NCBI GenBank assembly: GCA_027577415.1
Contig: JANBQS010000186.1
Location: 1 to 27,850, forward strand
DNA from: Coemansia sp. RSA 922
Taxonomy: Eukaryota; Kickxellomycota; Kickxellomycetes; Kickxellales; Kickxellaceae
DNA: 27,850 nucleotides
Direction: 5' to 3'
Below, one piece after another: positions 8,809 through 20,119 of the stretch. The position numbers and the translations under genes are program-made. Below the pieces are notes generated by a model. The model ran no database searches and was not told the origin of the DNA. It was given only the letters and a program-made list of their open reading frames with translations. The stretch's first letter is position 1. Every line of letters starts with the position of its first letter.

Positions 8809-11236
8809 TTAGTTGAGGAGGCGGCTGACCATGGTCTTGCTATCCTTGATAGAGTGGAGCTGGCTGATGAACGAGGGCAGAGGAACGGTCTTGCCTCTAG
8901 CCTTGGATTCGACGTCGTCGCGGCAACGCACATTGACGCTAACCTCCTCCCGCTCCTCAGCGCCAACGACGCAGATAAAGTTATACTGAGCAATCTCAGC
9001 ATTGCGGATCTTCTTATCCCTCTTGTCGCCGCTCAGGTCAACATCGGCGTAGAACCCAGCCTCATGCAGCGAGTTTTGCACTTGCGCGGCATAGTCGTAG
9101 ATGTCTTTATCAATGGGAATGACCATGATCTGGCGCGGCGACAGCCAGAACGGCCACTTGCCAGCAAAGTTCTCCATCAGAATGGCAATCATACGCTCGA
9201 CCGATCCGAGGATAGCACGGTGGATGATGACGGGCTGCTGGAAGTCCGAGGCTACGCCAGTCTGCTCGTCGTTGGTCGACGTGGGCGCGCGGTACTGCAG
9301 CTTGAAGCGCTGAGGCAGCTGGAAGTCCAGTTGGATGGTAGCGCACTGGTGGGCGCGGTTCAGGGCATCACGGATAGTAATGTCGATCTTGGGTCCGTAG
9401 AACGCACCGTCGCCCCGGTTGAACTCCCACTTGGTGCCAAACTCGTTCAGGGCCTGCTCCAACTGCGCCTCGGCGCGGTCCCACACGGAAACCTCGCCCA
9501 AGAACTTGTCAGGGCGAGTCGACAGCTTCAGCTCAAAGGTGAAGCCAAACACGCCGTAGACGTCTTGCAAAAAGTCCAGGGCGCCCTTGATCTCCTCGCC
9601 CACTTGGTCCTGGCGGCAGAAAATGTGCGCGTCGTCCTGCTGGAACCGACGCACGCGCGTCAGACCAGACAGTGCTCCCGAGGCCTCATTGCGGTGCAAC
9701 ACGCCAAAGTCAGCAAAGCGGATGGGCAGCTCGCGGTACGACCGGTCGCGCTGGCCAAACATCAGGCAGTGGCCAGGGCAGTTCATGGGCTTGAGTGCAA
9801 ACTTCTCCTTATCCACGCTCAGACCAAACATGTTCTCCTCGTAGTTCTGCAAGTGGCCCGACTGCTCCCACAGCTTGACGTTGAACATGTTGGGCGTCAT
9901 GACCTCCTCGAACCCGCGCTGCCAGTACTTGGCGCGGATGAAATTCACCAGTGTGTTGTAGATCCTAGTGCCGTGCGGCAAGAAGAACGCCGACCCGGGG
10001 CTGAGATCGTGGAAGAAGAACAGCTCCTGCTGAACGCCAATCTTGCGGTGGTCGCGCTTGGACGCCTCCTCAAGGAACTTTTTGTACTGCGTCATCTGCT
10101 TCTTGTCCGGAAACGAAACGCCGTAGATGCGCTGCAAAGAGTCGTTGCTGGCGTCGCCCAAAAAGTACGATGCCGAGTTCTTTAGCACCGCAAACGAATT
10201 GATACTGCTCGTGTTGGGCACGTGTGGGCCGCGACACAGGTCAATAAGAGGTCCACACCGGTACACGGTGGTCGAGGTGCCATCGGGTACATGCTCGTTG
10301 ATCATATGCACTTTGTACTTGTTGTACTCAAACATCCGCAATAGGTCCTCCTTGGTCATCTCCAGCCGCTCAAACGGCTGCTTCTCCTTGATCGCCTTGT
10401 TGGCCAGGCTCTCCAACGACGCAAAGTCGCTCGGCAAAGCCTTCCGGTCACTTCCCTCTTCCGTTCCAAAATCATAGAAGAACCCGGCCTCATCCTTAAG
10501 GGGTGGTCCGTGGCATAGGTGGCAACCATAGTGCAGCTCGCAAGCCTCACCCAGAACGTGAGCGCTCGAATGCCAGAACACCTTCTTGGCCTCCTCATTT
10601 TCAAAGTCCAACAGTTCCAGCTTGGCGCTCGCCTCGAACGGCCTCAAAGTATCCCACAGGACGCCGTCCACCTTGGCAATCACCAGTGCCTTGGCTAGCG
10701 ACATGGAGATCGACTTTGCAATGTCCATGGGCGTGGTCTCCCACGACAAGCCCTCGCGCTCCGACCCGTCTGCCAGCGTAATGGCAATCTTTTCACGAGG
10801 CTTCTCTACAGCACAACAAGATGGAATGATATGACTAGTTAGAGGTTGTTGCTATGCTTGAAAGTAGCGTGGAAAAAAAATCAGAAACCGCAGCGCATAG
10901 ATACTGCATGCCTTAGTGAATCATATTTCATCTTTGTACTTACGGGCTATTTCTTCCTTTTGCTTTTGGAAAAGCTCATCGAAAATACGGTTGCGGTGCT
11001 CGATAAATGCGGGAGGCTCTGCCTACAGGATCACAAGTAGTGCGAAAGGAAACAAGCCAAATTCAATTAGTGCAACTGCCAATGTCAAGCCAGGCGCTCT
11101 GACACCGTCTACGTTGTGCTGTACTTACTAGAGAAGAAGTGGCTGCTTCACCACCCTTGGCCTTCTTAGGTTTGGCCTCCTTGGGTTTAGTTTCCTTTAG
11201 CGAAAGGTTTGCGACTTGAGCTTCGATTTCAGACAT
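8809..11236 (-). CDS. THS1: Threonyl-tRNA synthetase, three exons
   Basis: Charges tRNA-Thr with threonine, in the cytosol and possibly also mitochondria. Exons are 11129-11236, 10944-11022 and 8809-10805, giving 727 residues. Introns of 106 and 138 nt have GTAAGT donors, TAG acceptors and CTAAT/CTAAC-type branch sites. Exon 1 encodes a Lys-rich eukaryotic extension ([16 protein letters not shown]). Exon 2 gives [17 protein letters not shown]. Exon 3 completes the TGS domain ([18 protein letters not shown]), then the editing domain with HSSAH (141-145) and CRGPH (~253). The class II catalytic core follows, with motif 1 near [16 protein letters not shown] zinc/substrate ligands, motif 2 FRNEAS-like [11 protein letters not shown] and motif 3 [10 protein letters not shown]. 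The C-terminal anticodon-binding domain ends at KTMVSRLLN. The TTG at 10749 is not the start; splicing restores the whole TGS domain. Annotation is near certain. Confidence 0.95.
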
Positions 11237-11482
11237 CTACACAGGTCAATAGTAGTGAATTGTGCGCTGTTAGTAAGTGAATCCGCCAAAAAAGATACGC
11301 AAAAGAAAGAGTTTGCACAACCACTACATGCCTTAGAGTGGGTTTTTGAATTTATCTCAAACAGATTTTAAAATAGAGAATAAAAAGTATATAATGAAGA
11401 GGTTTGAGGGAGGAGACCACGGAACCACTCAAAAGACTACTTTTTTCGTGTGTCACACAACCGATTAATCGATCAATTACGA

Positions 11483-11857
11483 TCAGTTAGTGTCACTGCC
11501 AAGTGGGCCGCCCAATAGCGGCTTATTACGCGGCATAACCACACGCTCTTGGCGCCTCCGCATGGGATACATGTCAATAATGGCCTTGAACAGCTTCTCA
11601 GCAGTCTGTATATCCAGCCTACCCACTCGAGCTGCAACATCACCAGCCAGCCTTTGGAAAACTGCATAATAGCGCACGCATGGCTTTGCATCTCCTAGAG
11701 TAACATTGAGATGTAGGGTGGTCCTCTTTACCCATTCAACACTCGGCCTTTTGTCCCTAATACCAAAATACAGGGGAACGAGCGTATTGAATATGGCGAG
11801 ATCCAGCTTGGGGCTACTGTATGGAGGGTAGGGTGTGTATAGGACAGGTGCTGACAT
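11483..11857 (-). CDS. Small orphan protein, 124 residues
   Basis: ATG at 11857 opens a 124-residue frame (MSAPVLYTPYPPYSSPKLD...). It has a Pro/Tyr-rich first 18 residues, a compact middle (VEWVKRTTLHLNVTLGDAKP; RYYAVFQRLAGDVAARVG) that looks like strands and helices of a folded domain, and a basic tail (MRRRQERVVMPRNKP). It has no signal peptide or membrane segment. I do not recognise the family. Codon use resembles the neighbouring genes, and the composition is protein-like rather than low complexity, which supports a real gene. The frame stays open a little upstream of this ATG, up to a TAA near 11914, so a short extra exon is possible. It sits 246 bp upstream of the threonyl-tRNA synthetase start, same strand. 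Confidence 0.55.
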   Translation of the reverse strand: MSAPVLYTPYPPYSSPKLDLAIFNTLVPLYFGIRDKRPSVEWVKRTTLHLNVTLGDAKPCVRYYAVFQRLAGDVAARVGRLDIQTAEKLFKAIIDMYPMRRRQERVVMPRNKPLLGGPLGSDTN

Positions 11858-12947
11858 GGGCAAGGCTTGAGCAGTAGATAAAGAAAAAAAGAATAGTGTA
11901 TTATTGGATATTTATTTATTGAAATAGCAATAACAACCAATAGTGCTAGAGTACCGCCTATTATATACTTGCTGTGACATAAGTAACAAGCCATCAACAT
12001 CAGTATCATCCACAAGCGTTCTCACATATCACACCTTGCTCAGAATCAGTTTGATTTGTACAAGATTGGAGATATGCTTGCCAATTACTAGTCGCTAGCA
12101 CCAGATCTAATAGTATTAGCTGTCATATGGCCTTGACCTAAGGTTTGTCAAGAGCATTATTAATGAGTAGGAAAAGAAAAAAAGAGGTAGTACGCCCTCT
12201 ACAAAAATGACGGAATGGAGAGTACACTCGAAAAATGGGGTCTGAGAAGAAGCGGAAATTACTGGCACCCTTGCTTTTTGTCTCTGCTTTATGTTAGCCA
12301 TATATTTGCCTCATGCCGTGGTTTGTTTACTTATTGATGTATAGTTAGCTGGCCTCGCTTAATGCCACGAGTTAACCAGTCCGTGGCTCTCAATTTTAGC
12401 TAAACAAATGATCTGCTGCAGGAGTGCGAGCTTTGAAATTTACCGTGGCTACAGGTTCTGGCATTAGGAATGGCATGCACTCGCACACATTGGAACATAG
12501 GTGGTAAGAAAAAAAAGTTACATAGTCATCGCAGGATAGCAAGCATGGGCACGAGCATATGATACTACACACACTGCTGGATAGCCATGTTAAGGGCTGG
12601 GTAGACAATAAGCGAGCACCAAGAGTTGCTCGCAAAATCACCAGTCGCTGGCACCAGCGGCATCCAGTACATAATGCAAGCTCTGTGTGTCGCACCAAAA
12701 AGGGCATGGCTGGCCAGCGGATGCTAATGCGGCGGCTAGACCACCAAGACACAGCGAGCCGAGTCGTGACTATGCGAGCCGAATTGTGGCCTGCTTTTAC
12801 TGGCCGCCGTTTGTACTTTGCACAAAAGCAAACTTGGCTACGCGCCTTTCACGAATTCGTCTTTTGTCACTTTACAATTATTATTTCTTTCATTTTGTCA
12901 GAGGGAATATCCGCTGCCTACTTTTATATTATTTCAATTATAGCAAG
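11858..12947. other. Divergent intergenic region between the orphan gene and RER1
   Basis: About 1.1 kb with no convincing gene. Two overlapping open frames on opposite strands (12396-12752 and 12559-12951) have no recognisable domain and odd composition, and the plus one runs into the RER1 start. A forkhead-like TGTTTAC lies near 12314. The 100 nt before RER1 are T-rich, as expected for a promoter/5' UTR. Confidence 0.45.
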
Positions 12948-13656
12948 ATGATGGACGATTCCGCTGGTACACCAGCACTGAGCTCTCGCGCGGTTGGACT
13001 CTTTGGCAATCTCCAAATGGTATGTGTTGACGGTTGACGTCGCCAGGCGACTCTAAATTGGACGTGCAAGGACGGTGACTACGAATGAGAAACCCCCTAC
13101 TAACTCTTTACTTGTACTTCTTCTCTATTTACATTTGCTGTAGCACTATCAGACGTTGTTGGACAAAAGCACACCGCACCCGGGCGCGCGGTGGGGACTG
13201 ACGGGCGGACTGCTGTTTATGTTTTTGCTCCGGATTGTTCTCGCACAAGGGTGGTATATTATCTGCTACGCGCTTGGCATCTACATGCTTAACCTATTCT
13301 TGGCGTTCCTCACGCCAAAGATTGATCCCGAGATGGCTGAGGAGCTAGACGAGGCCGAAGCAGCGAGTGAATCCGGGCCCGGGCTGTTGCCAGTAAAGAA
13401 CGACGACGAATTTAGACCGTTCATTCGCCGCTTGCCCGAGTTCAAGTTCTGGCTCAACTCGACCAAGGCTGTGCTGCTGTCGTGTGTGTGTTCGTTCTTT
13501 GCCGTGTTTGATATCCCGGTGTACTGGCCCATCTTGCTCTTTTACTGGATGTTCCTCTTTGTCATTACGATGAGACGGCAGATCGAACACATGATAAAGC
13601 ATCGCTACGTGCCGTTCGCAAACTTTGGAAAGCAGCGTTATAGCCGCGGAAAGTAG
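12948..13656 (+). CDS. RER1: RER1, Golgi-to-ER retrieval receptor, two exons
   Basis: Rer1 is a four-pass early-Golgi membrane protein that returns ER membrane proteins to the ER in COPI vesicles. Exon 1 is 12948-13019 (24 codons ending GNLQM) and exon 2 is 13144-13656, starting HYQTLLDKSTP, which is the family's N-terminal signature. The 124-nt intron has a GTATGT donor, a perfect TACTAAC branch site (13098-13104) and TGTAG acceptor. The product is 194 residues, the normal size. Four hydrophobic segments are visible: WGLTGGLLFMFLLRIV, WYIICYALGIYMLNLFLAFL, a second pair beginning AVLLSCVCSFFAVF, and PVYWPILLFYWMFLFVI. Between them is the typical acidic loop ending in DDEFRPFIRRLPEFKFW. The C-terminus is basic (KHRYVPFANFGKQRYSRGK). 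Two adjacent ATGs make the exact start uncertain by one residue. Confidence 0.95.
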
Positions 13657-14546
13657 AACAACTCTTGACGAGGCATTGCCCTTCTTTATACAGACATTTT
13701 CCATTTTTCAGTGCGTGTTTGATTCTGTCAATTTCATCAATATTACCTTTGTCTATTGCCATTAGTCGCGACCATAGTCTCAGTTAGCTTGGGTAATGCA
13801 TGCATGCAATCTGTGCGCGGCTTTCCTGGTGTAATCAGAAATGACGTCGTTTGTGTGGGGGACACAGCACCTACAATTGAATGTGTGACCATTGTTAGCA
13901 GCAGAGCTCACCCCTTTATTGTGCCAGTTCAATTCAGGGCCGTCGTGGGAGCGTGGCAGTGAGCCACTCGACAGCAATGTCGCAGCAGGGCATCTTTCAC
14001 TCTGCAGGTGCATAGATTGCCGCAGCTCATCTTCTCTTAAATTAAAGTCGAGTCATGTGTGCTGCGCGAATCGGACACGCTGTGTCGTCATATGGTCTTG
14101 TTTCTCAAGCGAAAAATAAAAATGGCCCAGCAAAGCGCCGCCACCATTCTCCCTCCCCACTTTGCTCGTCATGGAAACTCACGGCAAGCAGCAGCAGCTG
14201 AGGGACAGCGGATATAGTCTTCTTCTCGCCATACAAGGCTGCGAGCGTGTGTTCACGAAACGAGACATCTTTCCTTGCCTATATATCTTTTTTCTTCTCT
14301 TGAGTTCCGTATTCATATCGTGCCAAATACACTGTGTACTCTACTGCTTGCTACCCTGCGTTCTGGGCTTGGGCTCATACTTATCTAGCCGAGAGAGGCA
14401 TTCCTCACAACATTCCCTTTGACTACTGCGCACTCTCCACCATTGCACATTTCCAGGCAACAGGGTTCTGATTGCCGTTGTATATTTTTAGCTCTTGTAT
14501 TTTTTCTGATATTTATTTCTCTGTCGATTGCTAGAGCGCGCGCATA
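13657..14546. other. Intergenic region upstream of the GH47 mannosidase
   Basis: 890 bp without a gene I can support. Open frames on both strands are short and lack features. A frame from the ATG at 14171 to 14422 (83 codons) has a hydrophobic middle and ends 125 bp before the mannosidase start. It could be an upstream ORF in the leader or chance. The last 200 bp are T-rich, as in the other promoters here. A CRE-like TGACGTC occurs near 13841. Confidence 0.4.
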
Positions 14547-16289
14547 ATGGATAAGGACGCCGAGGCAAACAGTCACTCGTCAGTATCTCCCGAGGCAACT
14601 ATTCCTTTGGGCGACCAGGATGGTTTGCCGCTGCTACGCGGAGAGCATACATTAAAGGGCCGTTTACGGACAAAATGGTATCGAATGGACCGCATAACCA
14701 GACTGACTACAAGCCTAGTCGTGCTTATTCTCGGCGGAGCTCTTGTAGCGAGGGTGCTTATCGAGCTGTTTTGCCCCTACGACTATTGGCACAACCCGCA
14801 AGTCACAATTCCACCCAAGGTCGACGACAACCACTCAGCACACACTGACAAGGAGCGTAGAAACGCTGTCCGAGACGCAATGAAGCATGCATGGAGCGGC
14901 TATCACAAATACGCGTTTGGTCATGACGAGCTGTTGCCGGTTTCAAACAAGTCCAACGACAAGTGGGGCGGCTGGGGCGTGACGCTCATTGATGCGCTCG
15001 ACACACTGTACATCATGGAGCTCTACGACGAGTTCAACCAAGGGGTCACGCATGTAGTAGATGTCGATTTCTCAAAGGCTACTCCCGGCTATACCACGCC
15101 GTTCTTTGAGATGGTCATTCGCTCGCTGGCCGGTCTGCTGACTGCGTATGAAATGAGTCTCGATAAACGGCTGCTGGCCAAGGCCCAGCAGGTGGGCGAC
15201 GTGCTGATGCCGGCATTTAGCACGTCCACCGGCCTTCCTTACCCGCGTGTAGACGTCAATGCTGGTGTTGCCGTGCGTGCCAGTACTGTTTGCCTTGCCG
15301 AGGCTGGCACTGTACAGCTCGAGTATTGGAAGCTTTCTGACCTGACAGGAAACCCCGTCTACCATCAGGCCGCTCAGCGCGTTGTCGACATTCTCGACCA
15401 TTCTGAAAAGCCATACAAGGGTCTCTACCCTATTTGGGTCGATATCGCTACTGGAAAGTTTTCATCGGGTCAAATTACATTCGGCGCGCAGGGCGATAGC
15501 TGGTACGAGTACATGTTAAAGCAGTACATATATAGCGGCCGCACTCACGACCAGTATCGACGCATGTACGAAGAGTCCATCGACTCAATGAAGCAGAAGA
15601 TGGTTAAGCGGTCGGAGTTCGACGGCCAAATGTACTACGTTGGCGACCTCGATTTTACGGCCAAGAAATTCAGTCCAAAGTTCCAGCACCTCACTTGCTT
15701 CGTCCCAGGCATGCTAGCGCTAGGCAGCAAGACGCTAAACCGGCCAGATGACTTGGAATTGGCCAAGCAACTGACGTACACGTGCTTCCAAATGTACAAC
15801 CAGACCGCCACGGGCCTTGGCCCCGAGTACGTACTTTTCCGCGACAGCAGTGACAAGGGGCTGTTGCCGACCAACCACAAGGACGACTTTGACATCGAGG
15901 ACTTACCTGCGGCGGATAGCAGCGAGATAAGCAATGGCTACTATCTGGGTTATGACCGAGGATACTTGCTGCGCCCCGAGACTGCGGAGAGCATTATGAT
16001 CTTGTACCGCATTACTGGAGACGTGATGTACAAAGAGTGGGGCTGGCAAATTTTCCAAGCGATTGAAAAGTGGACCAAGACACCGGCCGGATTCTCTGCC
16101 TATCGAGACGTAATGTCCACCAAGCGTGACTCGCAACTGACAGATTCAATGGAGTCGTTCTTCTTGGCAGAGACATTAAAATATCTCTACTTGCTCTTCT
16201 CCCCGGCCGACTACTTTTCGCTCGACGAATATGTCTTCAACACTGAGGCGCATCCGTTCAAGATTCAGCGCGGCCACGCTCAGACATAA
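14547..16289 (+). CDS. Class I alpha-1,2-mannosidase (GH47), type II membrane protein
   Basis: Trims alpha-1,2-linked mannose from N-glycans in the ER/Golgi lumen, using Ca2+. The intronless 580-residue protein has a cytosolic tail of about 49 residues, one signal-anchor segment (about 50-74, RLTTSLVVLILGGALVARVL) and a lumenal catalytic domain from about 105. Family signatures seen: GGWGVTLIDALDTLYIM (141-157), FEMVIRSLAGLL, the conserved disulphide Cys pair (HLTCFVPGML and YTCFQMYNQT), LRPETAESIMILYRITGD, DSMESFFLAETLKYLYLLF, and FNTEAHPF near the C-terminus, whose Thr coordinates calcium in known structures. All expected acidic residues appear present. It has no KDEL/HDEL signal, so Golgi or ER location rests on the anchor. 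Equivalent to the fungal MNS1/MNS1B group; which subtype cannot be told without alignment. Confidence 0.95.
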   Translation: MDKDAEANSHSSVSPEATIPLGDQDGLPLLRGEHTLKGRLRTKWYRMDRITRLTTSLVVLILGGALVARVLIELFCPYDYWHNPQVTIPPKVDDNHSAHTDKERRNAVRDAMKHAWSGYHKYAFGHDELLPVSNKSNDKWGGWGVTLIDALDTLYIMELYDEFNQGVTHVVDVDFSKATPGYTTPFFEMVIRSLAGLLTAYEMSLDKRLLAKAQQVGDVLMPAFSTSTGLPYPRVDVNAGVAVRASTVCLAEAGTVQLEYWKLSDLTGNPVYHQAAQRVVDILDHSEKPYKGLYPIWVDIATGKFSSGQITFGAQGDSWYEYMLKQYIYSGRTHDQYRRMYEESIDSMKQKMVKRSEFDGQMYYVGDLDFTAKKFSPKFQHLTCFVPGMLALGSKTLNRPDDLELAKQLTYTCFQMYNQTATGLGPEYVLFRDSSDKGLLPTNHKDDFDIEDLPAADSSEISNGYYLGYDRGYLLRPETAESIMILYRITGDVMYKEWGWQIFQAIEKWTKTPAGFSAYRDVMSTKRDSQLTDSMESFFLAETLKYLYLLFSPADYFSLDEYVFNTEAHPFKIQRGHAQT

Positions 16290-17267
16290 ACTATTTCTAT
16301 ATTTTATACACCTTTCATTGATTCTAGCAAATTTACTCGATTGCCTACAGCAAAAATTTTATCGCGATATTGTTGGTGTGCATCTAATAGTGGGGGAAAA
16401 TACAGAGTAGAAAAGGGGGAGATGTATTGTAGTGCCGATCGCGATGGGCAGTAAACACAATAACAATGGCGTTTGAGTTGGTTACGACTAAGGACGACAT
16501 CACTAACGTTGGTGAACGCCATCGCAGAAACAGGGAGCTACTGCAATGCAAAAAGTAGTGTAAGCGCAGCGGACCTTTCGTTTGTTTACATTTCTCACGC
16601 GTAAAACAGACTACGAAAGCAGGCAGCGCTGTAGTTACTTTCTTTTTTGGGCAATGCTTGCATAAATAAACGCAACCTAAAACGTTGCTCATGCAATGTT
16701 TGCTAATGTTCGTCATAGTACCACTGCACCTGTACGGCAAAACCGAGTACTGCTTAATTTTTTTTTAGTGGTGTCAATTTGCAAACAAACTATCAACATC
16801 TGTGGCTTAAAGAAGGAGATATCTCGATTCAAGCAGTCACTGTAAAAAAATCTCAATTATTTTTTCGTTGGGATGGGCATTTTGGATTTATACTATACGT
16901 GAGCGCGCCTCCCTACAAACTCAAAAAGTTTGTATCCTGTTCTCCCATCGACTCTTCATTGTCGCCTTAATATTTTCCACTTTTTTTTCTCTAGAGACAA
17001 TTGACACTGCACTCTAAAGCGATATCATCCTTCATTGTCTTTAATCGAGTTTGTTTCCGATTCATATACTTTCTGTTTCTGGATCATTGAGCAAACAAGC
17101 GGGTTAGCTCAAGCCTTTTTTTTTTCTACTCCTCGCCTTGTTTGCCTAATTTCATTAGCACCGTTCCGTCTCTGATATACTCCAAACTACCGGCTCTTAT
17201 CTCCAATTTTTTTTGCTACTTTATCTCCTTATTTTTTTTATTCTCAACGATACTACACATACCGGAT
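16290..17267. other. Intergenic region upstream of the SH3 membrane-protein gene
   Basis: 978 bp, with no supported gene. The last 280 bp (16,980-17,260) are strongly T/C-rich on the plus strand, typical of promoters in this window. A forkhead-like TGTTTAC is near 16575. The open frame from 16779 is short and featureless. The frame 5' of 17268 also stays open as hydrophobic sequence (from 17142), but this is T-rich leader, not protein. Confidence 0.45.
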
Positions 17268-19785
17268 ATGTTTTCACAGTCGAGCAAGATGCTGCCAATT
17301 CTTGCATTTGTAATCCTGGCTCGAGTTTCGACCGCTTTATCGACATGTTTATCGCTTGCACGTTCACAAGGTTGTCCTGGGTTTGCGCGGGAGTTTATAA
17401 GCACCAACACTACCAGTCGGTTTTCGTGGTACCCCAATGACGACATTGCAGCGTTTGACAAGGCACTTAACGAATATGTCAGCGGACTGGCGAGCCTCGA
17501 AGAGTTTCAGGCGGTATTTCGGTGTCCCGGACTCGATAGCCTGGGCGGGTTCAGTACGGATCACGGTATATCGGTCGTTCGCTACCACCGCAGCATGATT
17601 TGCGCTGACATTCTGTTTAGCGATGAAAATCTTAACGACTGCTACGGCGGCACAAAACCTGTCGACCACAGGCGCCGGGATATAAGAGATGACAAGCCAG
17701 AGATGCAGCTGGCCAAGGTCGTCGCCGCCTCTACTCTACAAGTTCGGCCGTCAGCACCTACGCCGCTTTGTCGCTCGACATGTAATGTGTGGATCGATAG
17801 CCTCCGCACCATTGTATCAAATAACACGCTGTGCCAGGCCGACAAGGGCATCAATCGGGGCGCATCTCTGGATTCTCTCCGCACAAAGTGCGATCTAGGC
17901 ATGTACAGCGGCGTACAAGGCCATTGTATCGATGGCGCTGACAATGAGCCAAAAACATGTGGTAAGCAAACAAAACAAATTAACCTTACATATAGCCGTG
18001 GATCGTTATTGCTACTGTGGCTACTACGATTCATTTAATGACCTTTTTTTTGCTCGCTCAAGGCTACTGCTCCGCCATTTTGACAAACCGAATATCCTGA
18101 TACAGACAAACATTGTCTCTATTTCCAAAAACGTTGGCAACTAACACCCTATTGTGCCAAATTATGTAGGCTATCAGCGAGTGGAGGACTGGTGTAAATA
18201 CTGTAATCATGCCTCCATGTACGCCACTACGTGTGCTTCGGTTGGCGTGCAGATCGAGAAAAAGGAGAGCAGTGCCACTGACGACAGCAGTAGCGATGAC
18301 GCCAAAGACACTAGAGTGCCGACACTTTCCACGCCGACCAGCGAGCACCAGCCAAACAGCGGGCTTATCGCTGAACTTAAGCAGCAGACGCGCCAGGAGC
18401 GCTTGTTCCGCATCGTAGCCATCGTGCTTAGCATAGTCGTCGGCGTGTGCCTCATAGCGCTCATGGTAATCATTGGATTAAGTCGCAGCGATGCCGGACT
18501 GGGCTCATCGCATAACAGCAGAGGCGTCTATGGCGGTGGGGCTAATGGCGAAGACGACAGCACCGTACTCTACTTGGGCGCCGGCGCAAATGAGCAAGAG
18601 GAAAAGGGAGCCGATTTCGTCGATTGCTTTATCACTACCGTGGGCAAGCCTCGGCAGGTTCTCCGGCACTTTTTCGCTAGACGAGAAGACGAGATTTCAT
18701 TGCAACAGGGCGACATTGTTACGCTACAGATGGCGTTTGACGACGGTTGGGTGGTTGGCAAGAACTTGACGACAGGAACGGAGGGCACATTCCCGCTCAT
18801 GTGCGTAATAGAAAACTTGCCACCGTCATTGCCGGCCCAGTGGTCTGTGCTGCCAGAGTCCAAAAGCGCTAGCACCGAAAACCTTCGCCGCCCATCTAGA
18901 GCCGCCACCAGGCCGTCGCCACACTCGTCGGTGCTGGGCAGTATGTCGCTGCCCTCAGGACTAGACATGCCAATGCTCATGACAGGCGGTCGTGGTGATA
19001 CCCTAAATACTGGCGCGCAGAGAGTTTCGGAGCATGCTAATCGAGGCTCGACCATTGTACCGAATGGTAACCGTGGCCGTATCGGCAACATGGCAAATGC
19101 GCCTGGCCAATCTATCTCATCGACGCGCCCCCCGTTATCTCCTCTTCAGACCAGCACTCGCACTGTGCCGACCAGCAAGTACGGCTACGACAACGACAAT
19201 GTTTTAGAGGCCCAGGGTAAGACAAGAAGCCGGGCAATTTTGGACCGACTTCTGGGAGCGTTTGCACTGGCTAACAGCGACGGCGACCCATCAAATGTCG
19301 ACGAGGAACCTACAGGCTTTTTCAAGCGGCTAGTCTCCTCGCCATTATTCGGAACCAAAGAAAGGCATCCCGCTCGCGTAAGTCCAAAGTACAAGTCCGA
19401 AGGTCGACCACACTCGTTCCGCGTTAGCCACGTCAGACATGTTGGGCTTACCAATCCGAACTTTCCGCGGCCAGGCGATGTCAGCTCCTCGGTGCCCACA
19501 CTCCCCGCACATGTGCCCAGCTTGAATGGTTATCCAGTCATTTCAGGGTTCAATTCGCTCGGAAACGGGGATTCTGTTCGCCAAACTACAGCCGACTCAA
19601 CGGGCGCACCCTTGGGATTCCCGCGCCAGCCCAACTTTGGCTATGGCGAGTTTGCGCCCAGCAATAACTCACGACAACTGATGACGGCCAACGGCAGTAT
19701 GGACACCTACCAGACGGCCGAGCAGTCAGCATACAGCAACTTTGGCGTACAGCCATTACCGGTGGTAGCCGATCACTCACACTAG
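17268..19785 (+). CDS. Single-pass membrane protein: Cys-rich ectodomain, TM helix, cytosolic SH3 domain (two exons)
   Basis: Exons are 17268-17961 and 18170-19785 (769 residues). The 208-nt intron has a GTAAGC donor, CTAAC branch site (18141-18145) and GTAG acceptor, and it splits a Gly codon. The ATG at 17268 gives a signal peptide (MLPILAFVILARVSTALS). The ectodomain (about 27-300) has regularly spaced Cys residues (CPGF, FRCPG, CRSTCNVW, TKCDLG, DWCKYCNHA, TTCAS), probably disulphide-bonded. A Ser/Thr-rich stretch leads to a TM helix at about 313-335 (IVAIVLSIVVGVCLIALMVIIGL). The SH3 domain spans about 395-452, with EDEISLQQGDIV, DDGWVVG and GTFPLMCV. A long Ser/Pro/Asn-rich tail (about 315 residues) follows, probably disordered. 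Topology (extracellular N, cytosolic SH3) recalls fungal Fus1/Sho1-type signalling proteins, but no orthology is claimed. Role in cell-surface sensing or polarity is inference. Confidence 0.85.
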
Positions 19786-20119
19786 TCAAATATTTCCTTC
19801 GTTTAGTAACATATGCGTTTATAATACTTTAGTTCTCTCATGTGGTTCCCCAGTTGTCTAGATGCGGGTCTTGTCTGATTTCTCGCAGATTAGGAACTCC
19901 GCACTGCACACGACTTGGCACTTCAGGGTCTGTCTTTTTACTTTTTTTGTTCGCGAATTACTCAATTTCAACTTCTTTTTTATATTGCTCATTTACTTGC
20001 GTTTCGTTATTAGACTTGTATTATACATTTGGCGCATTCCTCCTGGACTTGTTAGCGCCGCCCCACCTGTTCACTCCCTTTGGATTAGGCTAACGAATTA
20101 ATACGACACCAAAAAATTC
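19786..20119. other. Intergenic/promoter region of the synaptojanin-like gene
   Basis: 334 bp, T-rich, containing no supported gene; a frame from 19842 is hydrophobic but featureless. Probably holds the 3' UTR of the SH3 gene and the promoter of the phosphatase. Confidence 0.45.

Noticed and set aside
8722..10185. 487-codon open frame on the plus strand, antisense to threonyl-tRNA synthetase
   Set aside because: Its length is explained by the strong third-position bias of the sense gene; it has no domain, is rich in Leu/Val/Ala/Gln, and overlaps an undoubted gene.
12313..12320. Forkhead-like TGTTTAC motifs near 12314 and 16575
   Set aside because: Seven-base matches are expected by chance in AT-rich intergenic DNA.
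12396..12951. Overlapping open frames on both strands upstream of RER1
   Set aside because: No domain, no signal, odd composition; the plus-strand one ends inside the RER1 start.
14171..14422. 83-codon plus-strand frame with a hydrophobic middle upstream of the mannosidase
   Set aside because: Too short and featureless to call; could be an upstream ORF, so only noted in the intergenic entry.
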